Notes under the pieces: generated by a model
Told to the model about the DNA's origin: nothing
The model's input: only the letters and a program-made list of their open reading frames with translations
Database searches by the model: none
Origin: Planctomycetota bacterium
Lineage (GTDB): Bacteria; Planctomycetota; SZUA-567; H5-PLA8
DNA length: 64,000 bases
NCBI GenBank assembly: GCA_027493525.1
Contig: JAOSKN010000002.1
Span: forward strand, 310,001-374,000
Direction of reading: 5' to 3'
Position numbers and translations under genes: made by a program
Part shown: positions 18,011 through 27,900 of the stretch, piece after piece
Layout: each line of letters starts with the position of its first letter
Position numbering within the stretch: position 1 is the stretch's first letter

Positions 18011-18634
18011 CTATTCGGATCCGCTCAAGTCCTCGAGAAGAGTAAAGGCCGCCACGTAAAGCTGAGTGCAGGTTCGCTCGCTCATGGCGAGAGCCACCTT
18101 TCCCACCCAACCCTTCAAATGCCGTCTTGCGAATCGGCGGCATCGCGACTTGGCAATCTCCCATTCGGATTCCGTCGCGTTCGCCGCATCCCTATACAGC
18201 CAGGACATGATGCGCAGGGCCGCCCCGATGTGGTCGCAAGGCGCTCCGATTCGATTCACGCAATATGAATTGCCGAAAGGGCAACGTTTACCCGGCTCGT
18301 GCGGACAATCGGCATCGTGAAGTTGAGACCACTCTGCAGGCGTGCAGTGCTCGGATGCATAGGGCGTGCGAATTCGCAAGGAGGCCAGCGGCTCAAGCCA
18401 CGCGCGGAACTCCCTCCCAACCATGTCCAGCTCTCGGCCATTTGCGCAGGTAAGGTCAATGGCATGACACAACCACTCGACAGCGTGCAACGTACCAGGA
18501 AATTCCGGCAAAATAGCCAACGATTGCCGAATCTGTACTAGCAACTCAAGAGCTGGAGGTTCGCTCATCAAGTCGGCGCAAATCTCGTATAACCTGCTAC
18601 GCAAACGCTCAGTTGTGTATTCGAAGAGAAGCAT
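18011..18634 (-). CDS. TorD-like chaperone with cysteine-rich insert
   Basis: This 207-residue helical protein resembles TorD/DmsD chaperones at both ends: TPYASEHC in place of the usual PPY-E-E motif, and a final block RRHLKGWVGKVALAM followed by FTLLEDL. The middle has an insert rich in cysteine and histidine (DADCPHEPGKRCPFGN, then YCVNR and PCDH) that could bind iron or zinc. No molybdoenzyme lies next to it; the neighbour is the thiamine-diphosphate decarboxylase. It may serve the oxidoreductase of the nearby locus or one outside the window. Confidence 0.6.
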   Translation of the reverse strand: MLLFEYTTERLRSRLYEICADLMSEPPALELLVQIRQSLAILPEFPGTLHAVEWLCHAIDLTCANGRELDMVGREFRAWLEPLASLRIRTPYASEHCTPAEWSQLHDADCPHEPGKRCPFGNSYCVNRIGAPCDHIGAALRIMSWLYRDAANATESEWEIAKSRCRRFARRHLKGWVGKVALAMSERTCTQLYVAAFTLLEDLSGSE

Positions 18635-18827
18635 AGTCTAGAGTTCCAGGCGGGAGCCTTTTCGTGTACCCATCAGTCAGCCTCACGGTAAGCGTTCTTG
18701 TGCAATGACCGTTCAATGTCATTAAACTAGAAGTATGCCCATATATCAAGATATTACGATGCCTATATAGTTTAAATTGCAGTGGATAGGGTTAGCGGCT
18801 GAAGTGGTTGTAGCGGCCAAAGCGACT
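18635..18827. promoter_or_regulatory. AT-rich upstream region with an inverted repeat
   Basis: No gene is visible. AATGAC at 18704-18709 and GTCATT at 18718-18723 form an inverted repeat with an 8-base spacer, upstream of the TorD-like gene at 18634. An AT-rich tract at 18741-18775 includes ATATCAAGAT, the same ten bases seen at 188-197 upstream of the leftmost gene. These may be regulator sites; I cannot assign the factor. Confidence 0.3.
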
Positions 18828-19200
18828 GTGTGCGCGGTGGAAGCGCGTGATTCCAACGAGGGAAGGATTCGTTCTCGGTTCGGGCTGCCAGGGACCGGGT
18901 AACTACTCCGACGGCGAGGTCGAGGCCGAAAGGGGCTCGCCGGAGGTCGGGGACAACGTGGGAATGACCCACGGCGAGTGAGCAGGCCGTAACAGAGGGC
19001 CCGTGTAATCGGGCTCGGTGAAGACCGTGCAGGCCTCAAAAGGGGAAACCCAGTTGCCGACCTGTTCTGGTTCAGTGCGAAGTGGACAACGGCCGGTCGC
19101 GAGAAGACTTCCGTGAAGTTGGCCATACCGGCTCCTTATGCCGGGAAGGTGATGCGTTACTCATGCACATCAGCCCCCGGACAAGACATTCCGATGTCCC
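18828..19200 (+). mobile_element. Probable 5' fragment of a group II intron
   Basis: The stretch begins GTGTGCG, matching the group II 5' consensus GUGYG, and goes on with RNA-like motifs I associate with domain I of bacterial group II introns: GGGTAACTACTCCGACGG, GGCCGAAAGGGGCT, GTGAAGACCGTGCAGG and GGGGAAACCCAGTT. No reverse transcriptase frame follows; the sequence runs into the end of a minus-strand gene. The last 80 bases (19121-19200) resemble 23426-23504. It is a truncated element. The family call rests on motif memory and needs a covariance-model search. Confidence 0.5.
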
Positions 19201-19783
19201 GTTGAATGTTCCGCTGTATATCCATCAGGGCTAAACCGCCGCTTCCACTCTCCTTTTGGACGGTAACGTCTTCTATGGCGTACAGGGCGACTACAACTCT
19301 TTCGATTCGCAGACTTTCTTCCTGAATCGTGCTCAATGCCTCCTGGGCAGTACTGGAAAGGCTGGAGTCCTTGGATAGCCGCCTTGCGTATCCGCCGATG
19401 GAGGAATTCGCGTTGCGAACAAAATGCGCAACGGTCCGAGTGATTTCACGTAACGTCTCGTTTGCCAATTTGGCCGATTCGACAAGCCTTCGCGTATTTT
19501 CCAGCTCCTGTTTGCGCTCAAGAAGCAACCCCACGCCAAGGCCGAACGTACCTCCCAAGATCGCATAAAAAACGGACATGGGCCACATGTGGAGGGAGAA
19601 AGCCATGCCGCTCCATCGCAAGGCATCCGCGATGTCCCGGCCTTCGGGCGACAGCAGCATGCGATTGACCGCCATCGCATACGGGTGCACTATGCCGACC
19701 CCCAGGGCCGCTCCAGCGCAACAGGTAATTCCCAACCGCAAAGCTTTTCCGTGGTTCGTGGAGCTTCTCGTGGACATGCTCAT
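19157..19783 (-). CDS. Two-helix membrane protein with histidine-kinase-like dimerisation domain, no ATPase domain
   Basis: About 208 residues. Two hydrophobic helices (GITCCAGAALGVGIVH and a second ending GLGVGLLLER) are followed by a coiled region and a segment resembling a HisKA dimerisation helix (TRTVAHFVRNANSSIGGYA). No HATPase domain follows, so it cannot act alone as a kinase. The final 14 codons fall inside the intron-like fragment at 18828-19200, so the gene may have been cut short by that element. The ATG at 19783 has GGGAG eight bases upstream and is preferred over the GTG at 19822. It lies directly after the P-type ATPase gene. Confidence 0.5.
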   Translation of the reverse strand: MSMSTRSSTNHGKALRLGITCCAGAALGVGIVHPYAMAVNRMLLSPEGRDIADALRWSGMAFSLHMWPMSVFYAILGGTFGLGVGLLLERKQELENTRRLVESAKLANETLREITRTVAHFVRNANSSIGGYARRLSKDSSLSSTAQEALSTIQEESLRIERVVVALYAIEDVTVQKESGSGGLALMDIQRNIQRDIGMSCPGADVHE

Positions 19784-19829
19784 ACCCTCGGCTCCCAACG
19801 GCACGCGCAAGTCTAGGTTCACCGTGCCG

Positions 19830-22544
19830 TTACTTCACACTCCCGAATTGCCGAGACAGCTTGGCTATTTCCAGGATCGAAATGGGAATGGCCGAGACAG
19901 CGGCCAGCATCAGGCAATCCGACCAACTCATCATGCCCGTCTTAAGAAAGCCGCCCAGAACCGGATTGTGGTGGCTCCAGACTTGAAACAGGAACGCGAC
20001 GCCCACAACAAACGCCAGGCGAAGGTTTGTAAACGTTCCCACCTGGAAAAGCGTCTTGGTTTCGCTCCGGCAACCGAATGAGCGCAGTAACTCCGCGAAG
20101 ACCAGAGCCGCAAAGGCATGGGTCCGAGCCATTTCGAGGGTTTCGAATCTCAAGCCGTATACGTATACCCCAAAGGCAACTGCGGCGGTTAGAAACCCGG
20201 TAGCCCCCATCAATATAAGGAAACCCCGGTCGGCGATAGCGGTTCCTGCCTTCCGCGGCCCGCGCTTCATGACGTCAGGATCGATGGGATCGGTCGCGAG
20301 GCATAGCGCGGGAAGACCGTCGGTTACCAGATTGATCCACAGCAGATGGATAGGCAACAAGGCCATGGGAAGTCCACACACCACGCATGCGGTCATCAAC
20401 AGGAGTTCGCCGGCATTGCCGGCAAGAAGATACTGGAGCGTCTTCTTAATGTTGTCGAAGATGCCGCGTCCTTCCTCCACGGCGGCGACGATGGAGGCGA
20501 AGTTATCGTCCGCCACGATCATATCCGAGGCTTCCTTCGTCACCTCGGTCCCGGCCTTGCCCATGGCGATGCCCACATCGGCGCCTTTGATGGCTGGCGC
20601 GTCGTTCACGCCGTCTCCCGTCATCGCGACAATGGCATGCCGTGTCTTCCAAGCCCGCACGATCCGGAGCTTGTGCTCCGCGGTGACTCGCGCGAATACG
20701 GCAACCCGATCCACCTGGCCGCTAAGTTCGGCGTCGGAAAGCCTGTCCAGTTCAAGTCCAGTGAGGGCCTTGCCGTCGCTCTCGGCAAGACCCAGTTCCC
20801 GCGCGACGGCCAGCGCGGTCCGGGGATGGTCGCCGGTGATCATGACCACGCGGATGCCTGCGCTGCGGCAACGCGCCACGGCATCTTTGGCCTCTGGCCG
20901 CGGCGGATCGTACATGCCGGCAAGGCCCACGAAGACCAGGTCGCTTTCAATCTCCTCCATCGATGGGGCGTCCGGGTCCTGGACGCCTTCTTTCATGGCC
21001 GCGCCTAAAACGCGCAAGGCCCGCCCGGCCCACGCCGCGTTGAGCGCTGAAATGCGCTCGCGATCCCTGTCCGTCAAGGGCTTGACGCCCTTGGGCGTGA
21101 GTACGCGCGTGCAGCGCGCCAGCAGTACGTCGGGGGCCCCTTTGACCAGGGCCCTAAAGCCGCCTTGAGGCGTCTTCCGGATCGCCGTCATCATCTTGCG
21201 GTCGGAATCGAAAGGAAATTCCCTGGCTCGCGGCCACTCCGTGTCCAGGGTCGCGGGCAAGACCCTTGCTTTGGCGGCAACCGCAAGTAGGGCGCCTTCG
21301 GTCGGATCGCCGATCGCCTTCCAGCGCCCGTCCTCCTGAGCCAAATGCGCCGAGTTGCAGCCGGCCAGGATCAACATCAGGTCGCTCAGGCCCGTAGCTC
21401 CTGGCTCGGCTTCGCCTGGCGTTCGTGGGGAAATCGCGCCATCGGGTCCGTATCCTTCGCCCGTCACTTCCCACTCCCGATCGCAGGCGTAGAGGGCGCG
21501 CACGGTCATTTCGCCCACGGTAAGCGTGCCGGTTTTGTCGGTACAGATCACCGAGGTCGATCCCAGCGTTTCCACCGTTGGCAGCCGTCGCATCAAGGCG
21601 CGCCGGCGCGCCATGCGCTGAACGCCGACCGCGAGCGAAATCGTCACCACGGCAGGGAGGCCTTCCGGTACGGCCGCGACGGCCAGACTGACCGCGGTCA
21701 GGAACAACTCGAACACTTCCATGCCTCTCGCCAAGCCAAGCACAAAAACCAATCCAACCACGCCCAGCGAGGCCCACACGAGCAGCTTTCCGAATGCCTG
21801 GAGGCGCCTCTGAAGAGGAGTGCCGTCATCCCGACCTGCCTTTTGAATCAAGCCCGCGATATGGCCCATTTCCGTCGCCATGCCGGTCGCCACCGCCAAG
21901 GCTTCCGCGGATCCGGTGGCCACGCTCGTGCCCATGAAGACCATGTTCTTGCGGTCGCCCAACGGCACTTCTTCGCGATCCAGATCCCCGGCGTGTTTCC
22001 CCACCGCGTCCGACTCGCCGGTAAGCGCGGCCTCCACGCACTTCAAGGAAGCAGCTTTCGTGAGCCGCGCATCGGCGGGGACCAGATCGCCCGCCTCCAG
22101 AACGAGGACGTCTCCCGGAACGATCTCGCGCGCCAGCACATCGCGGACCGTGCCGTTTCGGCGAACGCGCGCATGCGGCGCCGTCATGCGCTTGAGCGCG
22201 GCCATGGATTTCTCGGCGCTGAACTCCTGGTAGAACCCTATGAGCGCATTGAGTACCACGATGGCCGCGATGGCCAGCGCGTCTATCCATTCGCCGAACA
22301 ATCCCGAAACGATGCCGGCCGCGATCAGGATCCATACGATCAGGCTGCCGAATTGGCTGGCGAGAATGGCCCAGGGATTGACGGGCTCCGAGTCTTTTAA
22401 TTCGTTCGGCCCAAACCGGTGAAGGCGCTTCGCGACTTCTTCATCCGAGAGGCCTTCGGCGACCGCCCCTACCCGCGCTTGTACGGACTCCAAATTCAAA
22501 GCATGCCACTCCACGCGGGGAGAAGGGCCGGCAAACTCGCTCAT
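19830..22544 (-). CDS. Calcium-type cation-transporting P-type ATPase (P2A)
   Basis: This 904-residue pump has all P-type ATPase parts: an N-terminal cation-ATPase domain, TGES at 175-178, PEGLP at 293-297 in the ion-binding helix, the phosphorylated D336 in [14 protein letters not shown] in the nucleotide domain, and GDGVNDAPA. The PEGLP motif and the [17 protein letters not shown] stretch place it with P2A calcium or related cation pumps rather than the P1B heavy-metal pumps. The C-terminal six helices are complete. GGGAGGAA precedes the ATG. It exports calcium or a similar cation from the cytoplasm by ATP hydrolysis. Confidence 0.92.
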   Translation of the reverse strand: MSEFAGPSPRVEWHALNLESVQARVGAVAEGLSDEEVAKRLHRFGPNELKDSEPVNPWAILASQFGSLIVWILIAAGIVSGLFGEWIDALAIAAIVVLNALIGFYQEFSAEKSMAALKRMTAPHARVRRNGTVRDVLAREIVPGDVLVLEAGDLVPADARLTKAASLKCVEAALTGESDAVGKHAGDLDREEVPLGDRKNMVFMGTSVATGSAEALAVATGMATEMGHIAGLIQKAGRDDGTPLQRRLQAFGKLLVWASLGVVGLVFVLGLARGMEVFELFLTAVSLAVAAVPEGLPAVVTISLAVGVQRMARRRALMRRLPTVETLGSTSVICTDKTGTLTVGEMTVRALYACDREWEVTGEGYGPDGAISPRTPGEAEPGATGLSDLMLILAGCNSAHLAQEDGRWKAIGDPTEGALLAVAAKARVLPATLDTEWPRAREFPFDSDRKMMTAIRKTPQGGFRALVKGAPDVLLARCTRVLTPKGVKPLTDRDRERISALNAAWAGRALRVLGAAMKEGVQDPDAPSMEEIESDLVFVGLAGMYDPPRPEAKDAVARCRSAGIRVVMITGDHPRTALAVARELGLAESDGKALTGLELDRLSDAELSGQVDRVAVFARVTAEHKLRIVRAWKTRHAIVAMTGDGVNDAPAIKGADVGIAMGKAGTEVTKEASDMIVADDNFASIVAAVEEGRGIFDNIKKTLQYLLAGNAGELLLMTACVVCGLPMALLPIHLLWINLVTDGLPALCLATDPIDPDVMKRGPRKAGTAIADRGFLILMGATGFLTAAVAFGVYVYGLRFETLEMARTHAFAALVFAELLRSFGCRSETKTLFQVGTFTNLRLAFVVGVAFLFQVWSHHNPVLGGFLKTGMMSWSDCLMLAAVSAIPISILEIAKLSRQFGSVK

Positions 22545-22625
22545 GCTCGTTCCTCCCTTGTTTTCGGCGTGCTTATTTCGAACCGGCGTCCAATTCGCTA
22601 CTAGCCAGAGAAAGCGGTTCTGTAT

Positions 22626-23543
22626 CTATCCTTGCCAGGCATTTCCCTTCTCGAATCGCTTGGGGTCTTTGCGGAACGATTCAGCGCAAATGGAACAACA
22701 GAAGTAGTAGATCTTTCCACCGCGTCGGATCTGGCGAGAAGCGTCCTTGGGATCAATCCACATGCCGCATACGACGTCGCGGGCCGTCCGGGGGCGATGC
22801 CCGGTTTGGGGCTGCCATTCAGCGCTGAAGCAACTTGGACGCCGGAAATGATCCTTTTGGTACAATCGAATCAACCCATTCACTAAGCGCTGCGGATCGC
22901 TTTCATAAAGCACGCGCGCGCCGGTCTCCTTCTTGCACGCGGACAGTATGTGGGGAACCAGACCGGTAATGCCTCCGGTGCCTCGTAGTACGCCAATCAG
23001 CTTGCCTTCGTCATAGGCAATGGCCAATTCGCCCAATGTCCCGCTCCTACCGCCAACTATCACCACCATGTCCGACGACCGTATGTTCACGACCTCGCGG
23101 CCCATCAATCCGCTTCCCGTGTAGATCAGGACGTCATGTCCTTCGGCAGGAGAGCCGTACTTGTGGATATGCTCGTGCAGACTTAGTCCTGGCGAAATTC
23201 CGATGACCAGCCCGCCTTCCCGCTTGGCGCCGTCCGCTGCGGCTAACGGAAGGCCGGGACAAGCTCCGGTCACCAAGATGCAACCGCGCTTGGCGATCGC
23301 TCTGCCGAGCGCGTTGGCTTTTCTCAGGTATGCGTATGTAATCTTTTGGCCGGCGCCGCCCATGACTCCGATCTTTGGGCACATCCCCGCGATAAGACCC
23401 GCGGGGCGATGGCGCCCGGGAGGAAGGCCATGCCGGCCGTTACGCCGGGGAAGCGACGCGTTACCCATGCGAATCGGCCTCCGGACGAGACATCCCGATG
23501 TGCTGCGGAAAAACCCAGGCCGTTCGCCTGCCAGTTCGCTCAT
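22626..23543 (-). CDS. SLOG-domain (TIGR00725-like) protein fused to a YHS metal-binding domain
   Basis: The recognisable protein begins at MCPKIGVMGGAG (codon at 23381) and has the Rossmann-like SLOG core with GRSGTLGELAIAYDEGK, related to LOG/YvdD and molybdenum-cofactor-carrier-like proteins. The last 50 residues form a YHS/TRASH-like domain (DVVCGMWIDP, FCCSICAESF) that binds a metal. A better ribosome site (GGAGG) lies before an in-frame ATG at 23543, but the 54 extra residues are mostly encoded by a fragment related to the intron-like element upstream, so the natural N-terminus is uncertain. The fusion suggests nucleotide-linked metal sensing or handling; this is inference. Confidence 0.7.
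   Translation of the reverse strand: MSELAGERPGFFRSTSGCLVRRPIRMGNASLPRRNGRHGLPPGRHRPAGLIAGMCPKIGVMGGAGQKITYAYLRKANALGRAIAKRGCILVTGACPGLPLAAADGAKREGGLVIGISPGLSLHEHIHKYGSPAEGHDVLIYTGSGLMGREVVNIRSSDMVVIVGGRSGTLGELAIAYDEGKLIGVLRGTGGITGLVPHILSACKKETGARVLYESDPQRLVNGLIRLYQKDHFRRPSCFSAEWQPQTGHRPRTARDVVCGMWIDPKDASRQIRRGGKIYYFCCSICAESFRKDPKRFEKGNAWQG
23426..23504 (+). repeat. Second copy of intron-like repeat
   Basis: This 79-base stretch resembles 19121-19200: both read GGCCAT-CCGGC, then a GCCGGG run, GCGTTAC-CATGC, CCGGAC-AGACAT-CCGATGT in the same order. It overlaps the start of the SLOG-YHS gene. Together the two copies bracket the P-ATPase module. It looks like another fragment of the same or a related group II intron. 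Confidence 0.6.
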
Positions 23544-23574
23544 ATTGCATTCCTCCCGCGCTCCCATCCGCCGC

Positions 23575-23877
23575 TCAGTGACTCAAGTAGCGAGCGATGA
23601 AGAGCACGGTCAGGATCAGGCTGCACACGATGGTCGTGACGGCGACGCCGTAGGTCTCCTGGCCTTCGGGGGCCGCGAAGCGGCCCTCGCCCCTGCTTAA
23701 CCATAGGCCGCTCGCGACGAAGGCGACGATCGCCAGCCCGCCCTTAGAGACCCAGTGGTGCCCGGTCAGCCCGGTAAGTGTCGCTTTGACCGCTTCGGCC
23801 AACTCGCCGGCAATCGTTAATCCGGTGATCGTCACCACAGCGATGAGGCACGCCGCGCCGAATGTCCGTACGCTCAT
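23575..23877 (-). CDS. Small three-helix membrane protein
   Basis: This 100-residue protein has three hydrophobic stretches (FGAACLIAVVTITGLTIAG, LAIVAFVASGLWLS, VAVTTIVCSLILTVLFIARY). I do not recognise a family. Its ATG at 23877 lies 4 bases past the stop of the upstream membrane gene with GGAGG ahead, so the two are translationally coupled and probably act together. Function is unknown. Confidence 0.6.
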   Translation of the reverse strand: MSVRTFGAACLIAVVTITGLTIAGELAEAVKATLTGLTGHHWVSKGGLAIVAFVASGLWLSRGEGRFAAPEGQETYGVAVTTIVCSLILTVLFIARYLSH

Positions 23878-23880
23878 GAC

Positions 23881-24336
23881 CTAGCCTCCATGGATGTGCG
23901 CACCGAGCATGACCAAGTAGCCCAGCCCGGCTATCGCAAAGGCGATCAGCACGATTAGGAAACTCTCGAGGATCACGGCGGTGCGGTTCAGTCTCTCTGG
24001 ATCGTCCCCGCTTCCGCGAAGGCGCCCGTATACGGACATCCCTAGAAAGGGGAGAAAGAGGAAGACGTGCTCCTTCAGCTCCATGGCGATCCCGTGCGCC
24101 CATCTCAGGGATCCGGCCTGGATCGCGGGTTTGACGTTCGGGCCGTAGTGCATGAGATAGTAGTACCCGCCAACGAACCAGGAGAGGGCCAGCAGGACGA
24201 CGCCGATTAGAGCGGCCCGCCTCGCCCGTCTTAGGCGCAACGGCGTTGGCTCCATCGTCTCCACCAAGCACCATAGAAAGGTCAAGGCGCCCACTTCGCC
24301 GAATATGGCATGCAGGCCGATGAGGATATAGATCAA
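23881..24336 (-). CDS. Four-helix membrane protein of unknown function
   Basis: The likely start is a TTG at 24336, because AAGGAGT lies seven bases upstream and hydrophobic sequence begins there (LIYILIGLHAIFGEVG). The protein of 151 residues has about four membrane helices, with histidines in YYYLMHYGPN, LRWAHGIAMELKEH and the terminal GAHIHGG, which could bind haem or metal. It is paired with the small membrane protein that follows. I cannot name the family; some heavy-metal-associated membrane proteins look similar. Confidence 0.55.
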   Translation of the reverse strand: MIYILIGLHAIFGEVGALTFLWCLVETMEPTPLRLRRARRAALIGVVLLALSWFVGGYYYLMHYGPNVKPAIQAGSLRWAHGIAMELKEHVFLFLPFLGMSVYGRLRGSGDDPERLNRTAVILESFLIVLIAFAIAGLGYLVMLGAHIHGG

Positions 24337-24474
24337 GCCTTTACTCCTTATCCCTGTTTTGACCCTTGGCGGCAGGTTACCGGCGCGTGCCGCCACGGAC
24401 GCCGGCGCGGCAACTCGCTGCGGGTCCGCATGTCGGCGATCGTGTTGGGCATCACGCCGTGCGCGCGGGAAGCG

Positions 24475-24978
24475 TCATTCCTTTTTCTCCTCGTCCTTGG
24501 GCTTGGACGAAGCCGCGCCGAGTTTTTCCAGGTAGGCGCCCGGGTCTTTCTGGAACTCCTTGGCGCAGCCGCCGCAGCAAAAGCGAACCAGGTGATTCAC
24601 GTGCACGTGGTCCACGGCCTCGTCTTCCAATGCTTCGCCGCTGACCACGCAGGTCTTCAAGGGATAGTCCGGTTTTTGCTTTACGATAATCGCTTCGTCC
24701 AACTTCTTCAGGTACTCAGCGGGCTTCTCCTCCAATTCATGGACGCAGGCTTTGCAGCAAAACATCAAGGGGCGTCCCTTGTATTCATAGGCAAACGCGG
24801 TTCCCATGGAGGTCAGTTTCTTGCCTGAGACGACGCAGGTATCCAACGGATACGGATATGCTTTTGGCGGCGCCGCATCCTTACCTTCTTCGGCCTTTTG
24901 CTCCTCGGCCGTAGCGCTAGCGACGGTTGCCATCAACAAGCAACCCGCCAAAAAGCCGATCGATGCATGGCGTTCCAT
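24475..24978 (-). CDS. Secreted metal-binding protein with two TRASH/YHS-like repeats
   Basis: About 167 residues starting MERHASIGFL with a cleavable signal peptide ending near VASATAEE. Two repeats follow, each with TCVVSG, then FCC-xx-C and a lysine-rich helix with the shape ELEEKPAEYLKKL or EFQKDPGAYLEKL. The cysteine pattern fits a TRASH/YHS-type copper or zinc site. It begins 4 bases after the end of the cusA-like gene and is probably the last gene of that operon, where it could hold or hand over metal in the periplasm. The longer frame from 25113 is rejected because it overlaps cusA and lacks a signal. Confidence 0.78.
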   Translation of the reverse strand: MERHASIGFLAGCLLMATVASATAEEQKAEEGKDAAPPKAYPYPLDTCVVSGKKLTSMGTAFAYEYKGRPLMFCCKACVHELEEKPAEYLKKLDEAIIVKQKPDYPLKTCVVSGEALEDEAVDHVHVNHLVRFCCGGCAKEFQKDPGAYLEKLGAASSKPKDEEKKE

Positions 24979-24982
24979 GGCT

Positions 24983-27900
24983 TCACTCCTTTGCCGTGGT
25001 CTCGGGCAATTCCGAGGCCGGTCCATTGCTTGTACGGCGCCACTTCCACTCCTCCACCGCGCAGAACATGCACGGAACGATAAAGATGGTGATGAGCGAA
25101 ACGGCCATGCCACCGACGGACGGAATGGCCATCGGCTGCATGACGTCCGAGCCCCTGCCGCTGGTCCAGAAGACCGGGAGCAGGCCGAAACAGGTGGTCG
25201 CGGTCGTCATTAGGCATGGCCGAATGCGCTTCAGGCCGGCTTCGATGACGGCCTCGCGGATCTCTGCCTTGTTACCGAACGTTCGTCCATCGAATACATC
25301 TTCCAGATAGGTGGACATGACCACGCCGTCGTCGTCCACCACGCCGAACAGGACCAGAAAACCGACCCATACGGCGATCGAAAGATTCACGTCCCACCAG
25401 GCGAGCATGAAGAAGCCGCCCGAGGCGGAGACCATGACCCCAAAGAAGATGATGAAGGCGATCCACCAACGCTTGAAACCGACGAAGAGCATGACAAACA
25501 TGATCAGCAAGGTCAGGGGTATAAGCCACATGAACTGCCTGGTGGCGCGGCGCTGGTTTTCGTACTGCCCGCCCCAATCCCATGTGACGCCTTCCGGCCT
25601 TTCTATGCGCCCATCTGCAACCGCGGCAAGGATGGCGGCTTCCGCCTCTTCCTGAACGCTGACTTCGTCGCGATCCCGCGTGTTCATGGTGACGTATCCC
25701 ACTAGGCGCGTATTTTCTCCCTTGATCTCCTGTGGACCAATAACGTAGGAAAATCTGACAATCTGCGTAAGCGGAATGTGTGCACCGGACATGGTAGGGA
25801 CGAGGATCTTTTCAAGTTCGGGGAAATCTTCGCGGTAGTCGCGCAGGTATCGCACGCGGATCGGGTAACGCTGCTTACCTTCGACGGATTCGGACAAGTT
25901 CATCCCGCCGATCGCCATCTCGATCACGTCCTGAACGTCGCGGATGTTGACGCCGTAGCGCGCTATGCGTGCCCGGTCGATCTCGAACTCAAGATAGGGC
26001 TTGCCCACGATACGGTCTGCGATCACGTCCGTGGCCCCTGGGATATGTTTCAGCAGTCCTTCTACTTGGATGGCGAATTTCTCGATGTCGTTTAAGCTCT
26101 CCCCATAGATCTTCACGCCCATCATCGCCCGGAAGCCGGACTGCAACATCACGATGCGCGTCTGGATCGGTTGCAGCCAGGTGGGCAGGACGCCCGGGAT
26201 GGCCGTTTTCTCCTGAAGCTCGTCGAGAATCTCGGACTTGGTGATCCGCCGCTCCTCGGGCCATACCCACGCCAGTGGCGCCTTGACCCATTCAGGCCAG
26301 CCGGAGAAGAACCGCTCCTGCGAAACCATGCGCCACTCATCCTCCGGTTTGAGGATGACAACGGTTTCGAACATCCCGATCGGCGCCGGGTCCAGGGCCG
26401 TCTCCGCGCGTCCCAGTTTGCCAACGACCGATTGAACCTCAGGAACGGACGCGATGGCGAGGTCTTGCTTGGCATTGACCTCGATGGCCTGCGAAAGGCC
26501 CGCGTGGGGCAGCAGGGACGGCATGTAGAGGAACGAGCCCTCGTCGAGCGGCGGCATGAATTCTCGGCCCATCCCGGGCAGGATGCGTCCTTCGCTTAGG
26601 ACTTCCAATCCGTCACGCTGTTCCGCTTCCGCGGCTTTCGGCTCCTGCCGGCGAAAGAGCACGCGCAACCACGAATACCCGTCCTTGCGAACCTTCTGCC
26701 AGCGCAGTTGGGAAAGTTCAAGCAGGGGTCGGCGGCGATCGTCGTCTTTCTCGAGATACATCTGGCTGCGCAGTTCCGGCGAAATCTCCTCATGGGCGAA
26801 AAAAATTCGCGGCAAATTCAACTGGGAAAAGAGTCGTCCCAACGCCCAGCCAGATGGTCAGCCCGGCGAACAGAATGAGGCAAGGAAAAACCATGAACGT
26901 CTTCTTATGGTCGAGGATCCAGCGGAGCGTCGGAACGTAGGCGCGCGAAATCTGACGCGAAACGACGTTCTCTTCGAGGGGCAGGAAGCGCTCTTTGGTC
27001 ATGCGGACAACGGCCAGGTAAACAATAACGCCGACCGCTATAGCGGTGGGCCAACCGCTGTAGTGGCTGTGTTCCCAGCCCAGCATCAGCGCCGCGTGCG
27101 TGGCAAGCGTCGCGAGCAGGCCGATGCCGCCGGCGACACCATGAACGATCCTCCGCTTCCAGGGCGTCGGCCGGAAGAGCAGGTAACAAAGGAATGGAAC
27201 CACTGTAATTGCCAAGACGACCGAAGCGCCGATAGCGAAAGTCTTGGTGAAGGCCAGCGGCTTGAACAGCTTGCCCTCCTGGTCGGTGAGGAAGAAGACG
27301 GGCAGGAAGGAGACGATGGTGTTCGAGACCGCGGTAAGAATCGCGCCCGCGACTTCCTTGGCGCCTTCGTAGACGTTATCGAAGTGGCTCTTCCCGGGTC
27401 GCGCCTCGGCGACTCTGCGGTAGATGTTCTCCGTCATGATAATGCCCATGTCGGCGACGTCGCCGATGGCGATGGCCAGTCCGGCCAGCGACATGATGTT
27501 GCTGTCCACCCCGAAGAGCCACATGCAAATGAAGCACAGCGCCACGCTGAGCGGCAGGGTGACCAGCACGCATGCCGTGCTGCGCAGGTGAAGCAAGAAG
27601 ACAAAGATGACCAGGCCCGCGACCAGCGCCTCTTCGCTCAGCGCATCCTTGAGCGTGTCGATCGTCTCGTGGACGATGTCGGTGCGGTCGTAGAAGGGCA
27701 CGATCCGGACTTTGGAGACGCGGCCGTCCACGAGTTGCTTGTCACGCAGGCCCTTTTCGATGTCCTTCAGCTTTTCCTTTACTCGTTCCATTACCTCCAG
27801 GGGATTCTCGCCGTAGCGCATGGTTACCACGCCGCCCACGGCCTCGACGCCGCCCTTGTCGAGCGCGCCGCGCCGGAAATCCGGCCCCAGGGTCACGCTG

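Noticed and set aside
18746..19126. 126-codon minus-strand frame
   Set aside because: It lies inside the intron-like RNA fragment, is Pro/Arg/Ser-rich and has no homology signal.
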